Shown here: piece after piece, positions 1-7,182 of the stretch | Position numbering within the stretch: the first letter of the stretch is position 1 | How the letters are laid out: each line of letters begins with the position of its first letter | Assembly (NCBI GenBank): GCA_903927605.1 | Contig: CAIYNT010000117.1 | Coordinates: 1-10,069 of the forward strand | DNA: 10,069 nt | Reading direction: 5' to 3' | Origin: an uncultured Holophagaceae bacterium | GTDB taxonomy: Bacteria > Acidobacteriota > Holophagae > Holophagales > Holophagaceae | Notes under the pieces: generated by a model | What the model was told of the DNA's origin: nothing | The model's database searches: none | The model's input: the letters and a program-made list of their open reading frames with translations, nothing else | Translations under genes and position numbers: made by a program

Positions 1-279
1 CCCCATAGCGATCAGTTTGGCCCTCGCCGCTACGGGCTTGTTCAACATCGCATTTCGACGCTGGGCACCGCCGCGCCGACCCACCCGGTCAACCAGGTCC
101 CGCCACCGACGAAATGCTCACTGTTTCCATGAAGCCTCCTTGGCTGGAGTTTCATTGTCCACGGGTTTTCACTTTGTTTTGTTTTGCGCAAAGTCATTGC
201 GCAACATCCAACATGCCAATTCTGCAACCCTCTCGGGGCGCTGCAGGATGGTGGTAGCTCAGCCAGATGTGGAGGGCCG
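1..279. other. Left-edge stretch without a firm gene
   Basis: No convincing gene is visible here. On the minus strand an AGGAGG ribosome-binding sequence (135-140) lies 4 bases before an ATG at 128-130, but that frame stops after 13 codons (METVSISSVAGPG). A neighbouring minus-strand frame stays open from about 118 to the window edge (around 39 codons, containing LNKPVAARAKLIAMG) with no obvious start. It could be the beginning of a gene that runs off the left edge, or the two frames could be one frameshifted gene. Neither peptide was recognised. The stretch also holds the hairpin described at 184-204. Confidence 0.4.
184..204. repeat. Perfect short inverted repeat, 8-bp arms
   Basis: The 8-base self-palindrome TTGCGCAA occurs at 184-191 and again at 197-204, separated by AGTCA. 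Because each copy is its own reverse complement, the pair is both a direct and an inverted repeat and can form an 8-bp stem with a 5-base loop. It lies about 75 bases beyond the stop of the DUF2971 gene on that gene's downstream side. It has no U tract in the minus-strand transcript (A-rich sequence follows instead), so it is not a standard intrinsic terminator. A tandem binding site for a dimeric regulator is equally possible. Confidence 0.5.
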
Positions 280-1188
280 TTATCCCTTTGGTGCCTGGGC
301 TTTGAATTCAAGCTTCCCGAATTGGCCAAATGAGACATCCACTAGGTCTACTTCTGGATACCGCAATGCCAGTTTTTTCAGTCGAATCCGTTTGTCTTCA
401 GAGATCTGGGGGCCGAAGTAGATTTTCGCTAGTTCGCGGGGGTGGAAAGGGTAATAGGAATACAGCCCTGGCGGGTCCTTCTCCCGCTTCCAAGTGACAA
501 CCCTCCATTCATTCTCGTATGCCCAATCGGCAGCTTTGGCGGTAGTTGCCAGCTTGGAAAGTATGTCGATAGCGTTCCTCATTTTGCGAATCAGGATGTC
601 CGCCCATCCTTCAGCAGTGAACAAGGGGGAGGTCTCGGGGGAGTAGTTCACCTTATCTGCCGCCAGTAATGGTGAGTCGGTTTCATCCAGGCATCGGAAC
701 TCAAGAACGACTCCCCTGTATGCATCTGCATAGTGATGCCACATTGCGACATGGTCCGGACTCTCGGTCAGGCAGAGAATCCTGAAGTCATGTATCCACT
801 CCTTCCATTGCCCACGAAGTCCCCGAAGGGCCTCAGTGATGCCCTGGCTGAATGGAATGGGGGTATCCAAACCGGCCAGAATCTCGCGCCGAACATCGTC
901 GGTGATACCAGCCTTAACTAGCTCGACGATTTCTTGAACCTTCGGGGCCAAAAAGGACGTATCAGCAGGGGGATTCTGCATGAGTTCTCTAAATATTCTC
1001 CCGGTGGCTTTTCGAATCTCATCAGGCTCGATGCCGACGGTCAGTTCCCTGGGCACGTCGAAGGGGTCATTGAAGGTGAGAGGAGAACTCCATCGGAGCG
1101 ATCTGTTCTTGAGGATGGAAACCGCCCCACCCGCACTCAGGTATTTGAAAAAGTTCGTTCGGTCGTGCCTTCGATTCGGGGATCTCAT
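280..1188 (-). CDS. DUF2971 domain-containing protein
   Basis: A 302-aa protein of the DUF2971 family, which has no established biochemical function and is often seen among accessory or defence genes. Recognition rests on the family's landmarks in order: FFKYLS near residue 13, SPLTFNDPFD at 35-44, LCLTE at 138-142, MWHHYAD at 149-155, WAYENEWR at 222-229 and IYFGPQISE at 256-264. No signal peptide or membrane segment is visible, so it is probably cytoplasmic. The ATG start is preceded by GGAGTAGG, at the outer limit of useful spacing. The gene begins 21 bases after the stop of the 1210-1980 gene on the same strand, which suggests co-transcription. The length is usual for the family. Family assignment is confident; any role is inference. 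Confidence 0.85.
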   Translation of the reverse strand: MRSPNRRHDRTNFFKYLSAGGAVSILKNRSLRWSSPLTFNDPFDVPRELTVGIEPDEIRKATGRIFRELMQNPPADTSFLAPKVQEIVELVKAGITDDVRREILAGLDTPIPFSQGITEALRGLRGQWKEWIHDFRILCLTESPDHVAMWHHYADAYRGVVLEFRCLDETDSPLLAADKVNYSPETSPLFTAEGWADILIRKMRNAIDILSKLATTAKAADWAYENEWRVVTWKREKDPPGLYSYYPFHPRELAKIYFGPQISEDKRIRLKKLALRYPEVDLVDVSFGQFGKLEFKAQAPKG

Positions 1189-1209
1189 TCATGTGAACCT
1201 ACTCCGTTT

Positions 1210-1980
1210 CTAGAGCGGCTTCCATGGCACCTCCTTCGGCCCCTCATATACATGGGCATCGGAATGGTCCCTCAAGCCTGAGTCAACATGCCAGAACTGG
1301 CCTGGCCACCTAGTGTCCAGGGCCTCTAGGGCTCTCTGGGCAGCGGGGACATGACAGGGGTGAGGGGCCAGAAGGAACAATACGTGGGCGGTGGCAACAG
1401 GAAGAATCACCTTGGCCCCGGTGATGTCGGCTAGGCGCTGGGCCTGCTGCCGGGCATACGATCCCCGTTCGACCCGACAGTAGTGCTGGAAGACAATCAA
1501 GGACGCCCCGGTGGCGAAGGTGGCTGCCGCCTCATGGCAGGCGAGGAACTTCGATGACCCCTTCCTGCCCGGCGGGCAGCTCTTCACTTCCATGCCGTTG
1601 TCAGGGTCGAAGAAGACCATGTCCAAGCCCTTGAAGGCGTCGAGCATGGTCTTCATATACGCCGCCCTAGCAGCGACCCCGTCTTCAAGAATGTCTGAGT
1701 GGTAGCGGGCCCCGGGTATAAGGTTATGGGCCGCCAGCGCCCCCAGGTTCCGTGCACCGTCGCCCTTCAGGGCGCTGGCAAGGTGATCGAAGAGGTCTGG
1801 ATCATGGGCCCGCCAACGCCCAGGCTGGTCCAGGTAGTCGATCTTGCCACCATCGGGGCGACCGTCAGCGGGCGTGAGCATCCAGGTGATCCCCAACTTG
1901 AAGCCGCCCTCGACGGCCAGGAGGCGCAGGAGGCCGTACTTCCGGTAGTCGTTGATGTCGCCAAAGTACTGGTGCTTCAC
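1210..1980 (-). CDS. Conserved protein of unknown function (YFGDINDYRKYGLLR type)
   Basis: A 256-aa protein belonging to a family I recognise only as conserved and uncharacterised. Its N-terminus carries YFGDINDYRKYGLLR at residues 5-19, followed by an aromatic and acidic stretch, FFDPDNGMEVKS at 123-134, SSKF at 142-145 and FQHYCR at 164-169. The hydrophobic strand ending in DPDNG resembles the acidic loop of nucleotide- or nucleic-acid-modifying enzymes, but no glycine-rich SAM-binding motif is visible, so no activity is assigned. It has no signal peptide or TM segment. The start is GTG with AAGGGG 9 bases upstream. It lies 67 bases after dnaE2 and 21 bases before the DUF2971 gene on the same strand, so it could be the third gene of that operon or start an accessory pair. 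Confidence 0.8.
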   Translation of the reverse strand: MKHQYFGDINDYRKYGLLRLLAVEGGFKLGITWMLTPADGRPDGGKIDYLDQPGRWRAHDPDLFDHLASALKGDGARNLGALAAHNLIPGARYHSDILEDGVAARAAYMKTMLDAFKGLDMVFFDPDNGMEVKSCPPGRKGSSKFLACHEAAATFATGASLIVFQHYCRVERGSYARQQAQRLADITGAKVILPVATAHVLFLLAPHPCHVPAAQRALEALDTRWPGQFWHVDSGLRDHSDAHVYEGPKEVPWKPL

Positions 1981-2047
1981 CTGGGACTGCCCCTTACCTA
2001 TGGGTTCTCGTGAGCATCATGGCCCAACTGAACATGGTCCTTACATT

Positions 2048-4942
2048 CTAGAGCCATCGAAGGATCACGACTCCGTCCTGAAGATCCGCCACCCCCCTGG
2101 CCGGGACTACCTCCCCCACGGTGAATCCCTGCCCCCGACGACGGAACGGTTCGGGGAAGACCACGGCCTCGACGAGGCCAGTCTCGTCCTCCAAGGTCAC
2201 GAACTGCATCGGCTGGTCGTCCTTGGTGAGGACGAGCTTCTCCGCCACGACGAGCGCCCAGAACCGGCTCTCGTGACCGATGCGGTGGGGCACCTGCCCG
2301 GCGCGATGGGGGTAGTCCTCTCCGGGGCGCTGTCCTCGGGTGAGCGCCGCTGGATGTAGCTCAAGGGTGATGCCCAGAAGCTCCATCTCTTGGTTGGCCC
2401 GCTGGACGAGGCCGGTGGGTCTCGGGGCCACCCCCTTGGGCAGGCCACCCACGCTGTCCCAGAGCAGCCGCGTCCGGTCTCCGTCGGGGGCCCACCGGTC
2501 GAAGGCCCCGGCCCTGGCCAACAGCTCCATGGCCTTGGCGGAAGTCTTCGCCCGGGCCTGGAGGTCCTGGGGGTCCTGGTAGGCGCCGCCTTCCGTCCGG
2601 GCGACCAGCAGCTTCTCCAGGTCGGCCTTGGCCAAGCCCTTGATGAAGCTGAGCCCGACGCGAAGGGCGTGGTCGCCATCCGGGGCATATCCGGCGTCGC
2701 TCTCGTTCACGTCCGGGCCCAGGACCTTCACACCGTGGCGCCGGGCGTCGCCCAGGTAGGCGATGGCGGGGTAGAACCCGCCCTGGTTGTTGATCACGGC
2801 GGCGTAGAAGGGTGCGGGGTGATGGGCCTTGATCCAGCCGCTCTCGTAGCTCACGCGGGCATAGCTGGCGGAGTGCGGCTTGCAGAATGAGTAGCCCGTG
2901 AAGGTCTCGACCATGCTCCAGACCTCCTCGACTCCCTTCTCGGGGATGCCGTTAGTCCGGCAGCCGTCCATGAACGCGGCCTTGTAGTCGGGGACGCGGG
3001 CGGCGTGGTCCTTCTTCCCCAGGGCCTTCCGCAACTTGTCGGCCTGCTTGTAGGTGAACCCGGCCATGCCCTGAGCCACCCGCATCACGTCCTCCTGGTA
3101 GACGAGAACGCCGTAGCTCTCACTCAGCAGGTCGTCGAGGGATGGGTGAATGGGCTCGTAGGCCTCACCCTTGGTCCGGGAGACGTAGGCGTCCACCCAG
3201 CGGTTGGCGGCGGGACGGATCAATGAGCTGTGAATGGTCAGATGCTCGTAGTCGCCTCTGCCTACTCGCTGTTGGAGGATGCGGCTGGCCGGACTCTCGA
3301 CGTAGAAGACGCCGATGGTGTCACCCCTCGCCATCAGGTCCTGGGTGACCTCGTCCTGTTCAGGGAACCACGTGCGGCGTTCCGGTGCCTCTCCCCTGGT
3401 CTCCAGGACGGCAAGGCCATCACGGACGACGGCGAGAGACCGGTTGCCTAACAGGTCGAGCTTCACCAACCCGTAAGACTCCACGCCGTCCTTCTCCCAC
3501 TGGAGGATCGAGACGCCATCCTTCGCCGGGGCGGGCTGGCTAGGTGCATGTTCCCAGAGGGGCCCGGGGGTGATGACCGTGCCGCCGGGGTGCACGGAGA
3601 GCAGGTGCGGCTGGCCGACGAGCCGGGTTGCCATCTGGATGATGGCCGGCCAGGGCTCGGGCATGGGCGCATCGGTTCGGGTCGTCCGCCCGAGCTTCAC
3701 AGACAGTCCGGCCTCGTCCTCCCAGCCCCAGGTCCGCAGCCGCTTCGACATCCGTGCGATCTCGCTTTCGGGTCGGCAGTGGAGCTTGGCAACCTCGCGG
3801 ATGGCGGCGCGGGGCTGGAACATGTTGTGGTTTGCGACCATGGCCACGTGATCACGCCCAAACGTGTTGAACACCCACTGGAGGACCTCATCCCTCTCGT
3901 CCCAGGCGAAGTCCACGTCGAGATCGGGCGGGTCCTCCCGGTCCTCGTTGAGGAACCGCTCGAACATCAGGTTGGCGCCGACGGGGTCCACGTTGGTGAT
4001 GCCAAGCAGGTAGCTGAGGAGTGAGGCGGCACCACTGCCACGTCCACATGTCCGGGAGGCATTCTGGGTGATGGCCTGCATGACCAGAAAGTAGCCCCCG
4101 TAGCCCTTTCGGAGGATCAGGTCCATCTCCTTCTCCAGGCGGCGGTGGACCTTCGGGTCGGACACGGCGCCGTAGCGGCGACGGATACCCTCACGGGCCT
4201 CGGCCCACAACCTCTCGGCCAGGTCCTCGCCGGGGCTGAGGTGCGGCGGGTTTGGTAGCACCCACGTCCCCCACAGCAACGCCCACCCTCCGAGCTGAGC
4301 TTCGAGGCGCCGGGTGCCCTCGTTCACTTCCTCTGAGAGCCCCTGCTCCCACGCCGTGCAGGTCTTGGCCCCCAGGCGTGGCTCCCAGTAGTCCTTGGGC
4401 TTTAGGTCCTGGAGCATGGCGTTCATTACGATTGCCCGCTTGACCTTGTGGATAGCCAATCCCTCCGACTTCAGGAACCGCAGCACCTGGGGGCCTACCA
4501 CGGCGATGCCCTCGGCGCGGGCTCGCTGGGCCACCTGCCAGCCACCACCGCCGATGAGGATGGCGACCAGCTCGGCGTCCGGCGCCTCGTCCCTCAACTG
4601 CAAGGCCACACCCCATCGGTCCGCCAGAAGCATGCAGCTCCCTGGCCACATCCACGAGCGACCGTGCGCCCTGTCGGTCAGGGCCTTGTTCATCGCGGTG
4701 TAGCCCTCGGCGTCTAGGGGGAGAACGTAGACTTCGCCGTCGGCGAGCGGTAGTCGGCAACCGACGTGGAGCCGGAGGCCGAGCTTGTCGGCGGCCTCGC
4801 GCATCCGGGGCAGGCCGTGAAGCCCCCGGTCTACTAGGGCGAGGTCTGTGTAGCCGAGGCGGAGCGCCAGCTTCCCAAGGTCCTCGGGGAGGTAGACCCC
4901 CTCCATGAGGCTGTATGCGGAGATGCCGAGGGCCATGGCCAT
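2048..4942 (-). CDS. dnaE2: Error-prone DNA polymerase III alpha subunit DnaE2 (ImuC)
   Basis: A C-family polymerase of 964 aa, the catalytic subunit of the ImuB-DnaE2 translesion mutasome acting at stalled forks. Residues 1-180 form a PHP domain whose metal ligands are gone: the usual HxH is S8/Y10, and TDH has become VDR at 37-39. The palm is intact: GRGSGAASL at 300-308, PPDLDVDF at 338-345 with catalytic D342 and D344, and KLDLLG at 494-499 with the third aspartate D496. YQEDVM at 615-620, HSASYA at 690-695 and the DnaE2-like NNQGGFYP near 718-725 support the error-prone branch over replicative DnaE. An OB domain ends the protein (about 890-964). It is somewhat shorter than typical DnaE2 (about 1030-1090 aa). 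The ATG has AGGGGG 8 bases upstream and starts 3 bases after the imuB stop, so translation is probably coupled. Confidence 0.93.
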   Translation of the reverse strand: MAMALGISAYSLMEGVYLPEDLGKLALRLGYTDLALVDRGLHGLPRMREAADKLGLRLHVGCRLPLADGEVYVLPLDAEGYTAMNKALTDRAHGRSWMWPGSCMLLADRWGVALQLRDEAPDAELVAILIGGGGWQVAQRARAEGIAVVGPQVLRFLKSEGLAIHKVKRAIVMNAMLQDLKPKDYWEPRLGAKTCTAWEQGLSEEVNEGTRRLEAQLGGWALLWGTWVLPNPPHLSPGEDLAERLWAEAREGIRRRYGAVSDPKVHRRLEKEMDLILRKGYGGYFLVMQAITQNASRTCGRGSGAASLLSYLLGITNVDPVGANLMFERFLNEDREDPPDLDVDFAWDERDEVLQWVFNTFGRDHVAMVANHNMFQPRAAIREVAKLHCRPESEIARMSKRLRTWGWEDEAGLSVKLGRTTRTDAPMPEPWPAIIQMATRLVGQPHLLSVHPGGTVITPGPLWEHAPSQPAPAKDGVSILQWEKDGVESYGLVKLDLLGNRSLAVVRDGLAVLETRGEAPERRTWFPEQDEVTQDLMARGDTIGVFYVESPASRILQQRVGRGDYEHLTIHSSLIRPAANRWVDAYVSRTKGEAYEPIHPSLDDLLSESYGVLVYQEDVMRVAQGMAGFTYKQADKLRKALGKKDHAARVPDYKAAFMDGCRTNGIPEKGVEEVWSMVETFTGYSFCKPHSASYARVSYESGWIKAHHPAPFYAAVINNQGGFYPAIAYLGDARRHGVKVLGPDVNESDAGYAPDGDHALRVGLSFIKGLAKADLEKLLVARTEGGAYQDPQDLQARAKTSAKAMELLARAGAFDRWAPDGDRTRLLWDSVGGLPKGVAPRPTGLVQRANQEMELLGITLELHPAALTRGQRPGEDYPHRAGQVPHRIGHESRFWALVVAEKLVLTKDDQPMQFVTLEDETGLVEAVVFPEPFRRRGQGFTVGEVVPARGVADLQDGVVILRWL

Positions 4943-4945
4943 GGC

Positions 4946-6067
4946 CTACGCCCCCTGGCGGAGGGCCTGGTGGCCGAAACGACGATGGAGCCGAAGGGCA
5001 GTAGCTTCGAGTGTCAGCCTCTTTTGAACGTTGTCTTCGGCGAGCAGGAGCGGGGTGCCGGGTGTCTGACCGAGCCACGCTTCGAGTTCCAGGCGCTGGA
5101 TGAGCACGCGCCGGGTGGCCTCGGCCATGAACTTGAGTTCGAGGTCTCGACAGCACGCCCAGAGGTCCTCGCCGTTGAGGCCGAAGGGCAGCACATGGGG
5201 GAGGTCATCGACATCCCACCAGGACAGGCGGAGGCGGTGAACGAAGCGGCCATCCAGGCGCCAAGCCCACGCTGCCTCCCACACCCACGAGGCCAGCCCG
5301 AGGTCGTGCTTGTGCACAGGGGGAACGATGATCTTCCGCAAGGTCTCGGATGCCCGGACGACCTCCAGCAGCGGGAGCCGGTCTTGGTCTTCACCACGGG
5401 CTTGCCGGAGAACCTGGAAGGCTTCAGCGGGCGGGATGATCCTGGAGAGCGCGGGGACCTCCATGGGCTGCACCTGGGCGATGCGGTGTAGACCAAAATG
5501 CTGGAGCCGATCTCGCGATCGAGCCTCCAGGGCCGACAGTGCCCCGAGCGCATAGGGGGCGAGGAAGGTCGCCTCCTGGCCCGCCTCGATCATCCGCACC
5601 CGGTCCTCCGCCTTGGCCGCCAACCGGGAAGCGGAGAAGCTCTGGCTTAAGCCGCCGTGGGCACTCCAGCCGTCTACCTTCTGGAGATCCATGCGGAGAC
5701 GTTCGGCGGCATCGAGCACGGGGCCGTGCAGGCGCTCAGTCCCGCGAAGATCCACGAACCCTTCGCCGAAGCGCCCCAGGCGGCCCAGCGGGCTGTAGGC
5801 GAGCAGGTGACGGCCCAGGCAGGCGCGGGCGTCCATCCAGGTCGAAGGCATGGGGTCGAGCACTACGAGGCCAGGGTCCTGGTGGAGGGCGACATCTATG
5901 GGAACCCCGGCCTCCAGTCCGGCCTTGCGGGCTTGCCTGTCTACCATCCAGAGGCGTGGGGTCCGCCCGGCCTCAGGGCTTCGGAACCCCAGCGGACGCC
6001 CTACCAGCCCGGGCTCGTGTAGCCGGGCGATCTGGAAAGGAAGCTCTGGGACCCACACCGCCAACAT
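4946..6067 (-). CDS. imuB: ImuB, catalytically inactive Y-family polymerase homologue
   Basis: A Y-family (DinB-like) scaffold protein of 373 aa from the chosen ATG. ImuB proteins do not polymerise; in studied systems they bind the sliding clamp and bring DnaE2 to lesions. The N-terminus LAVWVPELPF replaces the metal-binding DMDAFF strand of active polymerases. GEGFVDLRGTERLHG (101-115) replaces the catalytic SxDE motif, and GGLSQSFSASRLAAKAED (138-155) matches the family palm/finger helix. The thumb follows (about 170-235). The protein is short, since many ImuB proteins reach about 500 aa, and I see no clear clamp-binding motif in its C-terminus; QRLELEAW is the nearest approach. An in-frame GTG at 6082 would add five residues, but its spacing to a ribosome-binding site is worse and the family normally starts at this strand. 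Confidence 0.9.
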   Translation of the reverse strand: MLAVWVPELPFQIARLHEPGLVGRPLGFRSPEAGRTPRLWMVDRQARKAGLEAGVPIDVALHQDPGLVVLDPMPSTWMDARACLGRHLLAYSPLGRLGRFGEGFVDLRGTERLHGPVLDAAERLRMDLQKVDGWSAHGGLSQSFSASRLAAKAEDRVRMIEAGQEATFLAPYALGALSALEARSRDRLQHFGLHRIAQVQPMEVPALSRIIPPAEAFQVLRQARGEDQDRLPLLEVVRASETLRKIIVPPVHKHDLGLASWVWEAAWAWRLDGRFVHRLRLSWWDVDDLPHVLPFGLNGEDLWACCRDLELKFMAEATRRVLIQRLELEAWLGQTPGTPLLLAEDNVQKRLTLEATALRLHRRFGHQALRQGA

Positions 6068-6094
6068 CGTTCTGACCCACACCCCTGAACTGAT
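6066..6094. promoter_or_regulatory. Imperfect palindrome over the imuB start (candidate operator)
   Basis: Reading the plus strand, ATCGTTCTG at 6066-6074 faces CTGAACTGAT at 6085-6094. They form an imperfect inverted repeat centred on the GTTC/GAAC pair, with about 10 bases between the arms. It covers the proposed imuB start codon and the alternative GTG. GTTC/GAAC-type palindromes are used by several LexA lineages, and imuB-dnaE2 operons are normally under SOS control, so a damage-responsive operator is plausible. The spacing does not match any LexA box I know exactly, and the CTGT-N8-ACAG type is absent. Confidence 0.25.
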
Positions 6095-6245
6095 GGGGAT
6101 GCAAGGATGGCGTAAAAAAAGCGAATGGGCTAGGCTTCTTCTTCACGAAGATGACCGGCTCCAAGCCGGGGGGCGGGGCCTTGGTTGGCAGCCACTTCCG
6201 GGCTGGGACAGGGGCATGATGGTGGGCAAGTTGGTGGAGGCGAGG
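6068..6245. promoter_or_regulatory. Divergent intergenic region between imuB and the SRAP gene
   Basis: This gap must contain the promoters for imuB (minus) and SRAP (plus) if each is transcribed independently. It holds an AT-rich block with seven A residues (around 6112-6120), an inverted pair TCTTC/GAAGA (6140-6151), and a perfect 6-bp hairpin CCGGCT-CCA-AGCCGG at 6155-6169. No confident -35/-10 pair was found on either strand. No imuA-like or other gene is supported here. Long frames exist on both strands but look like extensions of neighbouring genes in GC-rich DNA. Confidence 0.4.
6236..6245 (+). promoter_or_regulatory. Ribosome-binding site that fixes the SRAP start
   Basis: GGAGG at 6236-6240, followed by CGAGG, places a strong Shine-Dalgarno sequence 5 bases before the GTG at 6246. 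This decides between the GTG and in-frame upstream ATGs such as those near 6217. Only the GTG puts the catalytic cysteine at residue 2. Confidence 0.75.
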
Positions 6246-6902
6246 GTGTGCGGTCGGGTGGGGGTAAAGAAGGGCATCGAGGGCCTCGTGCTGGAGCACC
6301 TCGGCGCCGCCGGTGCTACCGAGGACTGGGCTGTGCCGAACCCGAACGTCTCACCGACCAATGCCATCCCTGGCGTCCGCTTGGTGGACGGAGTCCGCGT
6401 GGCCGCGAGCTACCTCTGGGGCTTCCTCCCGCCGAACGCTCCCAGCCGGGCATTCATCAGCGAATACTTCACCTTCAACGCCCGCGCCGACAAGATCGCC
6501 ACCGGCAGGCTCTACTCCAGCCCGTTCAGGAACCAGCGGTGCTTGATCGCCGTCAACGCCTGGTTCGAGTGGCCGAAGATCAACGGCGCTAAGAAGGGCA
6601 CGGCATGCACCATCGTGCCGACCACTAGAGACTTGTTCGTGTTCGCAGGGCTCTGGGGGCCCTGGCAGGACCCAGAGACCGGCATCCAGTACGACACGGC
6701 GACCGTGATCACTACGGAGCCGAACGAGCTGATCGCTGATTTACCGCACCACCGGATGCCTGCCGTCCTGCCTGCGTCGGAGTGGGCAACATGGCTGGAC
6801 CCGGCGTCGTCCGCTGCCAGTCTCCAGGACCTCCTTAGGCCCTGCCCCACGAAGTGGTTGGAGGTCTTGGCGGCTGGACCTAAGGACTTCTCCATCGGTT
6901 GA
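6246..6902 (+). CDS. SRAP domain protein (YedK/HMCES-type SOS response-associated protein)
   Basis: A 218-aa SRAP protein. Members expose Cys2 after removal of Met1 and form a thiazolidine crosslink with abasic sites in single-stranded DNA, shielding them from breakage. The family active site is complete: MCGR at 1-4 (Cys2), NPNVSPTNAIP at 32-42, FNARADKI at 77-84 (Asn78), WFEW at 106-109 (Glu108) and HHRMP at 168-172 (His168). The start is the GTG immediately before TGC, supported by GGAGG; a longer frame extends upstream but would bury the cysteine. Length matches the family (about 220 aa). It is divergent from imuB-dnaE2, which fits shared control in the damage response, though co-regulation is inferred. 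An attC-like site begins about 100 bases after its stop. Confidence 0.93.
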   Translation: MCGRVGVKKGIEGLVLEHLGAAGATEDWAVPNPNVSPTNAIPGVRLVDGVRVAASYLWGFLPPNAPSRAFISEYFTFNARADKIATGRLYSSPFRNQRCLIAVNAWFEWPKINGAKKGTACTIVPTTRDLFVFAGLWGPWQDPETGIQYDTATVITTEPNELIADLPHHRMPAVLPASEWATWLDPASSAASLQDLLRPCPTKWLEVLAAGPKDFSIG

Positions 6903-6907
6903 TGGTG

Positions 6908-6993
6908 GCCGCAAACCGCAGCCTTACGGCGAGCCCAGGTCGCCGCTGGCCTGCCTTGCCACTCGCGCTACCACTCTCTTGGGCGTTTGCGGC
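6908..6993. repeat. Long-range inverted repeat with internal hairpin
   Basis: GCCGCAAAC at 6908-6916 and GTTTGCGGC at 6985-6993 are exact reverse complements. Between them is a second perfect stem, CGGCGA (6927-6932) and TCGCCG (6940-6945), around a 7-base loop. It starts 6 bases after the SRAP stop. There is no run of T after either stem, so a simple intrinsic terminator is not supported. The layout of outer arms ending in AAAC/GTTT with an inner hairpin recalls a degenerate attC site, but the outer arms do not match the attC core (RYYYAAC/GTTRRRY). It could equally be a structured 3' end of the SRAP mRNA. Confidence 0.5.
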
Positions 6994-7000
6994 ATCAGTT

Positions 7001-7131
7001 CGCTAAGGGTAACCTCTCCCTCAACCCAGACCCCACCTGCCTGGTCTTCCACTCTTACGCCTCCTCTCCCTTCCTCGGGTTCGTTCATCGTCTCGGTGCA
7101 GGCGGGGCCGGGTTAGCATCTTTCATTAGGT
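7001..7131 (+). repeat. attC-like recombination site 1 (degenerate core)
   Basis: An integron-type attC site by comparison with the three copies downstream. The left element is CGCTAAG (7001-7007) and the right core is ATTAGGT (7125-7131). Internal arms GACCCCACCTGC (7029-7040) and GCAGGCGGGGCC (7098-7109) are near-perfect reverse complements. The 3' half, from TTCGTTCATCG to GGTTAGC, is almost identical to that of site 4. The core starts with A instead of the near-invariant G at the IntI crossover, so activity is doubtful. No gene ends in its left element; the nearest, SRAP, stops about 100 bases before. Confidence 0.7.
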
Positions 7132-7182
7132 ATCGCGTTTCCCGCTTACTCCACAGTCAACGAGACAGCGAAGGGATTTCCG

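Noticed and set aside
184..204. Intrinsic terminator for the DUF2971 gene
   Set aside because: No U tract follows the stem in the minus-strand transcript.
2390..2890. Plus-strand frame of 166 aa inside dnaE2
   Set aside because: Antisense shadow with low-complexity Gly/Val/Pro composition; the dnaE2 motifs span it without a break.
4191..5156. 321-aa minus-strand frame
   Set aside because: Arg/Pro/Gly-rich shadow in another frame of the dnaE2-imuB coding region.
5850..6245. Long upstream extension of the SRAP frame
   Set aside because: It overlaps imuB in antisense and would place the catalytic cysteine far from the N-terminus. The GGAGG-GTG start fits better.
6068..6245. Classical SOS box CTGT-N8-ACAG, or the GAAC-N4-GTTC type
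   Set aside because: Neither exact pattern is present; only a looser GTTC/GAAC palindrome was found.
5973..6299. Minus-strand frame in the imuB/SRAP gap, considered as a remnant of imuA
   Set aside because: The peptide is proline- and histidine-rich with no ImuA, SulA or RecA-like motif, and it overlaps both flanking genes.
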